Origin: Plumapathes pennacea
Taxonomy: Eukaryota > Cnidaria > Anthozoa > Antipatharia > Myriopathidae
Assembly (NCBI GenBank): GCA_964036295.1
Contig: OZ038463.1
Coordinates: 36,459,678 to 36,523,677 of the forward strand
Length of the DNA stretch: 64,000 bases
Reading direction: 5' to 3'
Shown here in pieces: positions 12,133 to 21,920 of this stretch (position 1 is its first letter; each line of letters begins with the position of its first letter). The position numbers and the translations under genes are program-made. The notes beneath the pieces were generated by a model that worked only from the letters and a program-made list of their open reading frames with translations, did not search any database and was not told the origin of the DNA.

Positions 12133-13099
12133 TATGTGGTCAGGTGCATGTGTTGTTCAGTGATGGTTCATATTTTGTGGTCTGAGTTCACTTAGTTTGT
12201 GATATGTGGCAGTTGTTGTGTAGAGTATTGAATTAAGAAGCAGTCAGCTTATGGTCAAAACCTGGAACAAATTCATAAACATGCACTTACACAATATGGA
12301 ACCTCCCCGAGTGACCACCTCTCATAGGGGACCACCTCCCAAGTGACCTCCTCACCAAAGTACCTATTGGTTTCGATGGTTTGTCAGTCAAATAACTATT
12401 AGTGAAACCTCTCCTAAGTGACTGCAGCCCAGGCTCACTGTTTGTGATTTTTATTACTTTTTATCTCCAGTAAGTGACCCCCTGTGCACCCAAATAGCAA
12501 TTTCTAACTAAGGAATAACTTTACTAAATTAATTGATGTCAGTCTTTTATATATATTGTGTCTGTCCTCTTACTGATGATGAAACGCGACAACATTGTCA
12601 AAAAGATATGAGTGCCTCATGGATCCACATCTTTTTGACAATGTTATGATGCATTTCATCATCAAAAAGAGGACAGACACAAAATAAACAGATGTCAATT
12701 TGTTAAATATAACATGTATTAAGATGCAGGGTTGATTTCTTACTCAAGTTGTTACTCAATATTAAATAAAATCAGTGATAGATAGAAAAAAACCTTTATT
12801 TATTCATGATAAACCTTCAGCTCACAGGAAAATGCAGCTTTACTGTTATTGCAGTTTTAAAAACAATCTTACTACATGCCTTTGTAAGTCTTGTCTAAAA
12901 TGTTGGTATTTCCTTCACCACAACATGCTTACTCTTATTTATATAATAGCTCAGTAGTTCTACTTGTGGGGACATCTGATCGGCTTTACAGTTTTGTGAT
13001 ATATGATTCTAAATTGTGGCAGAGTCAAGCAAAGCAAACACCTTGGGGTGGCTGGTGGAACTTAATGTCCTTAATTAGACAATAGGAAGTGCGTCGTCA
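12133..13099. other. 3' flank of VWA gene, foldback and duplicated array flank
   Basis: Contains the 3' untranslated region of the VWA gene and the foldback at 12559-12681. From about 12735 it holds a 3'-flanking block also present at 14375-15150. The shared phrases include 'ctcaagttgttactcaa', 'ggaaaatg.agctttactg' and 'ttggt.tttccttcacca'. No gene is seen. Confidence 0.45.
12559..12681. repeat. Near-perfect inverted repeat (foldback)
   Basis: The left arm begins 'tgtgtctgtcctctt' and continues through 'gacaacattgtcaaaaagat'. The right arm is the inverse complement ('atctttttgacaatgtt' to 'aagaggacagacaca'). A loop of about 20 bp lies between them. This is typical of a small non-autonomous DNA element. 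No coding capacity. Confidence 0.75.
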
Positions 13100-13636
13100 T
13101 CAGCGAGGGCTGTGTAAATTCTTGAGAATCATGATGAGTCCTTGAATGAAGCGAATGACAGCGACGGCGGCAAATCCAGATGTATAGATTAAGTACCGTG
13201 CTATCCTATACTTTAGCACCAAGGCAAAGAACACACACAGCACAGCACCGAGCAGAAGAAATAACGCCCCATCGCCGATAGTTTGCCAACCACGGCGCCG
13301 CCAAAATGCTGAATACTCCAGCCCTGAATTCACATTTATTCCGTCAATGAACAGACGAAATTGTTTCCTCTTCTGCCAAGAGCAGCAGTCGAACATGAGG
13401 AGGAACGTGTAGCCATCTTGTTCAAATTCGAACTGCCCGCCAGAGCCGCAGACAGGACTGCAAGGGTGGTATGTCAACTTATGGTCCTCTATTTCTTGGT
13501 CGTTAACGTACAGACGATAAGCTTCAGAACAGAAGTGCGTTTGTCGGTGCAAACGGATTGTGTAGTCACGGTAGTCTACGCCAACACGAAGGCTTTTAAC
13601 CCAGGTAATCGTTGTATCAAGGCACGAGTACGACAT
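13100..13636 (-). CDS. Array copy 1: FAIM-like soluble domain plus two-helix membrane hairpin
   Basis: Intronless 178-aa frame starting MSYSCLDTTITWVKSLRVG. The first ~115 residues are a beta-rich domain: DYTIRLHRQTH, YRLYVNDQEIEDHKLTY, a Cys pair region NPCSPVCGSGG-type, EFEQDGYTFLLMFD, and FRLFIDGINVNSGLEYS. An FWRRRGWQ stop-transfer-like motif follows, then two hydrophobic segments separated by a short basic loop, and a short polar tail. There is no signal peptide, so the domain is probably cytosolic. The strand pattern resembles FAIM (Fas apoptotic inhibitory molecule) repeats; that link is inference from pattern only. It is one of nine related units on this strand between 13 and 34 kb. 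Confidence 0.7.
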   Translation of the reverse strand: MSYSCLDTTITWVKSLRVGVDYRDYTIRLHRQTHFCSEAYRLYVNDQEIEDHKLTYHPCSPVCGSGGQFEFEQDGYTFLLMFDCCSWQKRKQFRLFIDGINVNSGLEYSAFWRRRGWQTIGDGALFLLLGAVLCVFFALVLKYRIARYLIYTSGFAAVAVIRFIQGLIMILKNLHSPR

Positions 13637-13724
13637 TTTGTTTTCTGCGAAAGGTGGAATGCGGAGAAAGTCCCATGCGGTCTTTCACGTAGTCTCCTCA
13701 CAGGTGGCCCTTATTCGCTGATAG

Positions 13725-15151
13725 TTCGCGGGTGCAATATAATGGCGGTTATAAGACAATGTATGGAGATTTCACTCGATCGGATACACAAGAATTTTTA
13801 CCAATAAAATAAGATTTGAACACGCTGATCTGGTTTATCTGTGTCTCCTGCTTAACTGTGCGGGTTCTGGGGCCATTTGAGCCAGATTTGCCCCGGTGGT
13901 TCCCCCCAGTAAGAAAAATGACAAGGCAGTTCGAACCGTCCTCACTCAAAGCCCGATAAATTCATCCAGATATGAGGGGTGATTACCGCCAAATCCAGTT
14001 TTAAATTCTATTATCCTTTTGTGGATTCTATTTTTGTATGCATTCATTTTAGGATATACTGCTGATTAAAAGGTACGACTGGCTCATTTCTGGTCTCTGT
14101 CATTGTTATATAAGTGCCCAATGTGTGCATTGCAACCCCAAATGAAACATATGTGCATCTTCTCCATAGACTATTGGTGCTTTAGGGTTATAGGACTAAC
14201 TCTTGTTGCATGTCTGGCAAATTTTGTGCCAGATTTTGTGACATGAAAAGTTCAATGTTTAAAGAGGTTTTTTCCCACTTTTAGTCACAAATTCAGATGT
14301 CAGAGTTCTTTGTAAAGGGAAAATACAAAATTTCTTAATTAAAATGATAGTATGCGGAGTATTATAAAAACTCAAGTTGTTACTCAACATTAAGAAAAAA
14401 TCATTGATGATAAAAGCCTTTATTTATTTATGGTAAACCTTCAGCTTACAGGAAAATGTAGCTTTACTGATATTACAGATTTAAATAACAGTCTTAGCTG
14501 CATGCCTTTGTAGTCGATCTTGTCTAAATGTTGGTGTTTCCTTCACCAAAAAATGCCCAGTCTAATACAAGGGCCTGGATGGGGTTTACTGTTAAGTGTT
14601 ATGGGCCTGAATTTTTTATTGTTAAGTGTTACATCTGATCGACTTGCCTTTACAGCATTTCAGCCAGCTTGTGCATATTTTACAGTTTTGTGACATATGA
14701 TACCAGGAGATTCCACTAGACCGCCATATGCCGGTATTTTACCGATAAAAATCATACTGTACCGGAAAAAATGAGGCTGCCGGTATTTCGTACCGAAAAA
14801 TATGAAGTACAACATTTTTTCTGACGGCTCTCTCGTCTAAAGGGAGCCAACACTGGATATTCTACTTATTCTATCAAAGAAATGATCCGAAACGGTCAAA
14901 GGCTCGATGAGATGGATTATCTCGTGTACAGTTCCGCTGCAGCAGAAGAAACAATTATTTTGCTTCACATATATGTTGTACCGGTTCCAGACGGTTCCTA
15001 ACCGGAAAAAATGTTTCCTACCGGTACTCTGTACCGGCTGATCACGAATCTTGCGGAATCTCAAACAAAAAAGGAAAAGCAAACACCCTGAAAGTTCAAA
15101 AGCCCAGGTAGTGCGCAGGGTGGGGTGGCTGGTGGAACTTTGTGTCCTCAA
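13725..15151. other. Spacer between array copies 1 and 2 with duplicated flank
   Basis: The right part (about 14375-15150) repeats the 3' flank of copy 1 found at 12735-13099, showing that the duplicated unit includes flanking DNA. It also contains clustered 'taccggtat/ataccggta' phrases around 14725-15040. No independent gene is supported. Confidence 0.4.
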
Positions 15152-15724
15152 TCAGACAACAAGGAGTGCTTCGTCATCAGCGAGCGCTATGTACCTCGAT
15201 CTCTGATTCTTGAGAATCATGATGAGTCCTCCAATGAAGCGAGTGACAGCGACGAAAGCAAATGCAGCTGTATAGGCTAAGTACCGTACTTTCGTAACCT
15301 TTACAAGCAAGGCTAAGATCACATACAGCACAGCAGCGAGCAGAAGAATTAACGCCCCAGTGCCGATAGTTTGCCAACCACGACGCCGCCAATATGCTGA
15401 ATACTCTAGCCCGGTACTCACATTTATTCCGTCAATGAACAGACGAAACTGTCCCCTCCTTTGCCAAGCGTAGCAGTCGAACATGAGGAGGAACATGTGG
15501 CCATCTTGTTCGAACTCGAACTGCCCGCCAGAGCCGCAGAGAGGACTGCACGGGTTACATGTCAACTTATGGTCTTCTATTTCTTGGTCGTTAACGTACA
15601 GACGATAAGCTTCAGAACAGAAGCCAATTTGTCGGTGCAACTGGACTGTGTAGTCACGATAGTCCAAGCCAACACGAAGGCTTTTGACCCAAGTAATCGT
15701 TTTATCGCGGCACGAGTACGACAT
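15152..15724 (-). CDS. Array copy 2: FAIM-like domain plus two-helix membrane hairpin
   Basis: Intronless, 190 aa from the ATG at 15724 (MSYSCRDKTITWVKSLRVG). The open frame runs further upstream only through a non-ATG codon. It is very close to copy 1: LHRQIGFCSEAYRLYVNDQ, NPCSPLCGSGGQFEFEQ and FRLFIDGINVSTGLEYS, followed by YWRRRGWQTIGTGALILLL and a second hydrophobic segment ending GGLIMILKN. Both the soluble domain and the membrane hairpin are complete. High identity with copies 1 and 4 points to recent duplication or gene conversion. Function unknown; see copy 1 for the fold argument. Confidence 0.72.
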   Translation of the reverse strand: MSYSCRDKTITWVKSLRVGLDYRDYTVQLHRQIGFCSEAYRLYVNDQEIEDHKLTCNPCSPLCGSGGQFEFEQDGHMFLLMFDCYAWQRRGQFRLFIDGINVSTGLEYSAYWRRRGWQTIGTGALILLLAAVLYVILALLVKVTKVRYLAYTAAFAFVAVTRFIGGLIMILKNQRSRYIALADDEALLVV

Positions 15725-15965
15725 CTTGCCGGTTTGCTGCAAGGAGGTGGAATGCGGAACTTTCCAGCGCTCTTTGCACGGGTACTGGGACGAGCTTCAA
15801 AACGAGGCTGACCGGCAAAAACTAAAAATGTTCCTTGAAAATATGTGCATTCAGGAGCCCGCAACCCCTCAAATGAAACACGTGCATCTTATCTATAGAC
15901 CCTTGGTGCTTTAGAGTTATAGGAAACTATTGTTGCGTGTCTGGCACGTGCTAGATTTTGTGCCA

Positions 15966-16390
15966 TGAGCCGCAGAGAGGACTGCAAGGTTTCTATGTTA
16001 AGTTATGGTCCTCTATTTCTTGGTCGTTAACGTACAGACGATAATCTTCAGAACAGAAGCCAATTTGTCGGTGCAACTGGACTGTGTAGGTACGGTAGTT
16101 CGAACCAACACGAAGGCTTTTGTTTGCTGCAGGTGGAATGTGGAAAACTTTCCAATGGGGATGGGCTCTTTGCACTGGAACTGGCACGAGCTTTAAAACG
16201 AGGCTGACCTAGAAAACTGAGAATGTTTACCATGGAAAAATGAAACAAGTGCATCTTCTCTGTAGACCCTTGGCGCTTTAGAGATATACGATTTCGTGCC
16301 AGGTAAGCCTCGCTTTGAATCCAAAATGGCGGTGTAGTGGGTAAAATTGCTCCCCAAATATTTTGCCTCCCCGGGCATTTCATCCCAGGC
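15966..16390 (-). pseudogene. Array fragment: truncated N-terminal part of the family
   Basis: On the minus strand this block carries SLRVGSNYRTYTVQLHRQ, RLYVNDQEIEDHNLT, then an in-frame stop. Traces of the Cys region follow before homology ends abruptly near 15966. The usual ATG/first-codon block is disrupted. The 5' flank (to about 16390) matches the 5' flank of copies 2 and 4, including 'aaaacgaggctgacc' and the 'cccttggtgctttagag' phrase. No membrane part remains. This is a decayed partial duplicate. Confidence 0.75.
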
Positions 16391-18998
16391 GATAATGCCC
16401 TCCTTCTTTTGTTTTGTTTTGTTTTTTCTTTTTCCTTTCCGCCAGGTTTGTGTTTGTGTTCCAATAAATATCGTATGACTCGTGAAAGTCGTGGATCGTG
16501 ACGAAAGGGTGGGGCGGGTAAACGGACAAAATGCGGTGTTGGGGGGAAATCCCCCTCTCTTCCACCCCGTTTTATTCCTCTCTTTCCGTCAACCTGCCCC
16601 CACCCCTCTTCAACATATTATCAAAACCGCGGGTCACGCAGCACTTGACTGCTGAACTGAAGTTCTATATTTTTTCAAGTTGTTGATCATTTCAGTATCC
16701 CTCTCATGGACAAGCGGCACACGGACTTCTTGATCAAAATTAATGTAACGTTAACTCGATTAATTTGTGTGTGTGTGTGGGGAGGGGGGGGGGGGGGGGG
16801 GGGAGAGGGCTTTTTAGCCTGTGGAGGCATTTATGCCTGGGCAAAAAATCTCTTCAACAAATAATGTTAGGTGAAAGAGAGGGGAAAAAATAAATAAATA
16901 AAATGACATGCCACCAACACAAATATTCGCAAGTACAATATGAGAACGTGAATGATAAAATGTCGAAACAAAGGAACAGTACCAGCCTACGCAATTTTGC
17001 GCCCCGTTCCTTTGTTTCGATTCAATGAGCGCGTGTCTAATGTATTCCAGATGAATTTAGTTTTAAAAAGCTTTTTCTATTTGACAATGATTAATAATTT
17101 GGCATACACAGCAACTAAATTTATACGACCACAAAATCTGTGTTCAGAATTAGTGTTCTGCAAACTCCTCAAAGTGCAGGAACTTTTCCCGCCTTTTCTA
17201 GGCACGCGCGAGTAGTCGACATTAAAGTAAGCGCAAGTCCAAGAGAATTGAAAAGCCGCTGGCTTCACAAACTTTATCGCATATGGTGAACCGGTCGCTT
17301 CCGCCGTTTGCGTATGCTTTACCCTTTAGGCCACCGTCTTAATAAACGTCGAACTTTTCATGTTTCAAACTCAATGCAAATGAGCAAATCTATTGTTTAA
17401 GCGAATAGCAGCATTAAGCTTCGCACATTACATGAAAAATTCAATACCTCCCAAATTTAGTCACAGACTCTGATGTCAGAGTGCTTTGTAGAGCGATGGA
17501 AAATACAAAATATTTCTTTATTAAAATGATAGTATATGATAGTATGCGGAGTATTCTGTAGTTGAGCCAAGAAAAGGAGTGTTCCTTTACAGCTTTCTAA
17601 ACCCTGCTTGATACTAGTTAGTAGAGGGGGGACTCTCTACTATGTCTACACTAACCTAATCTTTAAAAGTGTATAAACATTACATTGACAATGGAAAGCA
17701 AAAGTTAAAAAGCCCCATCTACTTGTCTACACTATTTTAAAAAAACCTACTTATTATGGGGTTTCTGTTTCGTGTGATACTTGCCTTTACAGCATTTTAT
17801 ACAGTTTTGTGCATCTTGTACAGTTTTGTGACTGGATTAACATTTAGTGTCCTCCTTAGGAGAGTTCAGCTACAGAGAAACAAGTGAAAACTAGCGAGGA
17901 CCAAATCTGCATGTCTGGCAATCCCAACACGCGGCAGTCAATCATGCGCGACATGCATATTTGATGAGCTTTAATACGGCTCCACGTGCGATTTACAGTA
18001 GCAGATTCAAATTGCTCCTGTGAACCTCAAAACAACCTAAAATCTTACCGAATTAAAGCAAAATCGACAGTGAATACTTTAAAGTACACAAGCCTTGTCT
18101 GGCTAGACTTAGCGCCGCTCAGACTCAGAGAAATATCGAGCGGTCTTTTGACTGTTGATTCCCGATCAAATTATGCGAAAAGAAAAAAAAAAAAAAAAAA
18201 ACGAAAACTTGCCATTTCTTACGCTGTAGTTCGAGCTACTTCCTTTGGATTTTTTTGGGGGTCGAAATAAAAGCGAAACTTGGAGGTCCTAGGAGGTCTG
18301 TTTTTTTTCTAAGTTTGTGGTTGTAAAAAAAAAGTGTCCGCTTTAGAGAGAGAGTTTTAAATTTCACAAGAAAAACTTTAACGTGGAATTCACTCGTCAG
18401 GCAGTGAATTTTTCTTGAATCGCATAAGTCAAAGAAAAACAATGAAATTATGTTTTCACGCTGCGCGCGAGAAAGCCATTGCAAACTGTCAAGAACCAGC
18501 GGAGTAGGAATCAAGTCGAGATTCAAGATCACAGTCACTTATATTTGAACCTTGTGGTGTGACCAATCTGTGTTATAAATGCCTTTTGAACGCAAGAAAA
18601 GTTCTATTCAATAAAACCTGTTCCACTTATAATTCATAACAAATCACCAAGAAATCTGGAAACAAAATCTTTGTCGTTGAACACCGATCGATGTTCAAGC
18701 ACGCAAATTGGTGCTGACAACTGAAAGAAGAAACTTGCGTGAAAGAAAAAGTCCAAACAAGACGTTAAAAAAACATAACCGGTAAATACCTGGATGTATT
18801 TGCTCCATAGTTCACACCGAAATGCTCAGCTTTTGGCTAAAAGGTCAGTCAACTATGTTTGTTTCATTATTATTTACAGCGACCTTGCTCTATATATATA
18901 GTGTCAGAGTGGCAATTAAATCTCGTTTGCACACGTCAAGCACACACAAAGAGACACTCTGAAGTTCAACAGCCCAGGGAGTACTCAGGGCAGGGCAA
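16391..18998. other. Repeat-rich spacer in the array
   Basis: Contains a G-run (16781-16803) and the duplicated block 16850-17620, related to 21110-21920 with an inner inversion. An A-run lies at 18182-18200. The stretch 17400-17560 also resembles 14270-14370. Short open frames show no domain. No gene is supported. Confidence 0.45.
16850..17620. repeat. Duplicated block, copy A (inner segment in one orientation)
   Basis: The outer parts match 21110-21920 in direct orientation: 'aggccaccgt', 'cgtcgaacttttcatgt', 'aatgcaaatgagcaaatc' and 'gtgttcctttacagctttct'. The inner segment, about 16965-17195, matches the inverse complement of about 21205-21440: 'gttcctttgtttcga', 'gagcgcgtgtc', 'tattccagatgaa' and 'tacgaccacaaaat'. 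A third, more diverged inner copy is at about 23340-23565 in the same orientation as this one. Confidence 0.7.
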
Positions 18999-19568
18999 TC
19001 AGACAATGGGAAGCGTGTCTTCATCAGCGAGCGGTGTATGCCTTGATCCCTGATTCTTGAGAATCATGATGAGTCCTCCAATGAAGCGATTGACAGCGAC
19101 AAAAGGAAGTACCACAGCTGGGTAGACTAGAAACTCTGGTGGCCTCATCAGCAAAGCAATGATCACATATATCACAATAATGAGCAGAAGAATTAAGGCC
19201 CCAGTGAGGATAGTTTGCCAACCACGACGCCGCCAATATGCTGAATACTCTAGCCCGGTACTCACATTTATCCCGTCAATGAACAGACGAAATGTTCCCC
19301 TCCTCTGCCAAGCGTAGCAGTCGAACATGAGTAGGAAGGTGTAGCCATCTTGTTCAAACTCGAACTGCCCCCCAGGGCCGCAGAGAGGACTGCAAGAGTT
19401 AGATGTCAACTTATGGTCCTCTATTTCTTGGTCGTTAACGTACAGACGACAAGTTTCAGTAGAGCAGATAATTTCTCGGTACAACTTGACTGTGTAGGTA
19501 CGATAGTTCGAGCCAACACCAAGGCTTGTAACCCAGATAATCGTGTTATCACGGCACCAGTACGACAT
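18999..19568 (-). CDS. Array copy 4: FAIM-like domain plus two-helix membrane hairpin
   Basis: Intronless, 189 aa from the ATG at 19568 (MSYWCRDNTIIWVTSLGVG), aligned with the start of copies 1 and 2. It keeps YRTYTVKLYREI, RLYVNDQEIEDHKLT, NSCSPLCGPGGQFEFEQ, FRLFIDGINVSTGLEYS and YWRRRGWQTI. Two hydrophobic segments follow (ALILLLIIVIYVIIALLM; the second ends GGLIMILKN). The frame stays open upstream to an ATG at 19934, adding 122 codons. That stretch corresponds to untranslated 5' flank in sister copies, so the shorter start is preferred; the long form cannot be excluded. Confidence 0.7.
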   Translation of the reverse strand: MSYWCRDNTIIWVTSLGVGSNYRTYTVKLYREIICSTETCRLYVNDQEIEDHKLTSNSCSPLCGPGGQFEFEQDGYTFLLMFDCYAWQRRGTFRLFIDGINVSTGLEYSAYWRRRGWQTILTGALILLLIIVIYVIIALLMRPPEFLVYPAVVLPFVAVNRFIGGLIMILKNQGSRHTPLADEDTLPIV

Positions 19569-20087
19569 CTTGTTTGCTGCAAAAGGTGGAATGCGGAAAA
19601 CTTCCCATGTGCTCTTTGCACGTGTACTGGCACGAACTTCAAAACGAGGCTGACCTTGCAAAACTAGGAATGTTCCTTGGAAAGTGCATTGAAACCCCCC
19701 AAATGAAGCATGTGCATTTTCTCTGTAGACCCTTGGTGCTTTAGAGTTATAGGAAACTCTATTGTTGCATGTCTGGCAAATTTTGTTCAAGATTTTGTGA
19801 CATGAAAAGTTCGATCGACCGATTTGTCGACCGACACAAAACGCGGCCAATGTATCGACCGATTGTCGGCCGATACTCGGTCGAGAATCGCCCGAGTGTC
19901 CGTCGACATATCGACCGACACTACCCTTAGACATCGCGTCTGCCTTAGAGAAGTGTCCGCTTTAGAGAGGTGTCCAGTTAATAAAGATAGTTGACTGTTT
20001 AGTACTAAAGAGTGTCAGACACGTCGAGCACACACAAAGAGACACTCTGAAAGTTCAAGAGCCCGGTTGGGGTAGCCGATTAGTAGG

Positions 20088-20652
20088 GGAAGTGTGTCTT
20101 CATCAGCGAGCGCTATTTGCCTTGATCTCTGATTCTTGAGAATCATGATGAGTCCTCCAATGAAGCGAGCAACTGCGGGCGAAAACAAGTCCAGCTGTAT
20201 ACGCGAAGTACAGTGGTGACCAATACCGTCGCACCAAGGCTAACTCACAAACACAATAACAGCGAGCAGAAGAATTAACGCCCCAGTGCTGATAGTTTGC
20301 CACCCACGGCGCCGCCAAAATGCTGAATACTCCAGCCCTGAATTCGCATCTATTCCGTCAATGAACAGACGAAACTGTCCATTCTTCTCCTAACAGTAGC
20401 AGTCGAACACGACGAGGAACGTGTAGCTATCTTGTTCAAATTCGGACTGCCCGCCAGAGCCGCAGACAGGACTGCAAGGGTTCCATGTCAACTTATGGTC
20501 CTCTATTTTTTGGTCGTTAACGTACAAGCGATAAGTTTCAGAACAGCAGTCAATTTGTTGGTGCAACTGGACTGTGTAGGTACGGTAGTTCGAGCCAACA
20601 CGAAGGCTTTTAACCAAGATAATCCGTTGTATCACGGCACGAGTACGACATC
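20088..20652 (-). pseudogene. Array copy 5: frameshifted and interrupted member
   Basis: The start region matches copy 1 (ATG, SYSCRDTT), but one extra G in the ACGATT stretch shifts the frame after about ten codons. Downstream, in the restored frame, SLRVGSNYRTYTVQLHQQ, RLYVNDQKIEDHKLT and NPCSPVCGSGGQSEFEQ are readable, up to a stop (TAG) just after the DCYC position. The hairpin half is recognisable only after changing frame again. Multiple independent lesions make this a pseudogene rather than a sequencing error. Confidence 0.8.
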
Positions 20653-20699
20653 TTGTTTGCTGCGAAAGGTGAAATGCGGAAAACTTCCTAAACGGCTCT

Positions 20700-21908
20700 T
20701 TTAGTAGAGCAAAACAGGTGCAGTTTCCAGGGTGACAAGACGTGAGGCAACACTGTTGCAGTCAGCGCCGACATAAAATTTGTGTCCGCAACAAATCGCG
20801 TTTCGCGTGTGACAAACGGGGCAGGATTTAAGAAACATGCTCGCGCTAGCAATGTTGCCGCCACAATGTGTCTTTTAAATTAAAAACTGAAATTAAAGTA
20901 GCCAACAGTTCACTTAGTGAGTACCTGGGGTGGAGTGACAGCCCGCTTTTCACACTTACAGGATGCAGGATCAAGGCCACTACCGTTCTTCTAGTTTTAT
21001 AAGAATTCGAAAACTTTTCAATCTCTTCAAATTCGAACGCCCCTCAAAAGTAAACTCCGCCACAAGCCTTAGTTTTGGGCGCTGCCAACGTTTCAATCTC
21101 TTCAACGAATAATTGTTATATGAAAGAGAAAACAACTAAAATTACATGCTACTAAAACAAACAATTCGCAAGTATATGAGACCGTAAATGATGAAGTGTC
21201 GACTAGTCGGGCATACGCAAAAAAGGGCGGGAAAAGGTTCTGCGCTTTGTGTGAGCTTGCAGAACAATAATTTTGAACACAAATTTTGTGGTCGTATCAA
21301 TTTAGCTGTTGTATATGTCGAATTATTTATCGTTGCCAAAGAGAAAAAGTTTTTTAAAACTAAATTTCATCTGGAATACATATTTGACACGCGCTCACTG
21401 ACTCGAAACAAAGGAACAGCGCAAAGTTGCGTGTTAAAAGCTGGTTTATATGTAGTAAAACAAGTGAAAGCGACCGGTTTACACGGTAAAGCAAGCGCAA
21501 GTGCAAGAGAATGGAAAAGTTTTCATTCTCTTGCGTTTGCTTCACAAACTTTATCGTGCGAACCTGGCGCTTGCGACGTTTGCGCATGCTTTACTCACTG
21601 CCACCAGCCTTTAGGCCACCGTTTCAAACGTCGAACTTTTCATGTGTCGAACTCAATGCAAATGAGCAAATCCACTGTTTGAGCTAATAGTTGCATAGAG
21701 TTCGGCACATGAAAAGTTCGACGTTTGAAGAGCTTTGTTGTCTTTGTTGGAGCTGTCAGAATACTCCGCCACTAATGCGGTCACAGATTCAGGTTTCAGA
21801 GTGCTTTGTAGAGCGAGGGAAAATTTATTTATTAAAATTATAATATGCGGGGTCACAATTCTGTAGTTTAGCCAAGAAAAAGGAGTGTTCCTTTACAGCT
21901 TTCTATAA
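20700..21908. other. Spacer with duplicated block copy B
   Basis: Holds the second copy of the 16850-17620 block, with its inner segment inverted. It ends at 'ttcctttacagctttctataagccctgcttga', where homology to copy A stops and the oxidase-like segment begins. The frame at 21188-21682 crosses the repeat and is not considered a gene. Confidence 0.5.
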
Positions 21909-21920
21909 GCCCTGCTTGAC
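21110..21920. repeat. Duplicated block, copy B (inner segment inverted)
   Basis: See the block at 16850-17620. The outer parts are direct repeats of copy A, while 21205-21440 is the inverse complement of the inner part of copy A. The right end abuts the NADPH oxidase-like segment. Confidence 0.7.

Noticed and set aside
15724-15811. Plus-strand frames antisense to the array genes (for example 13361-13807, 15461-15811, 19350-19667)
   Set aside because: They recur only because the array copies are similar; composition and family conservation support the minus strand.
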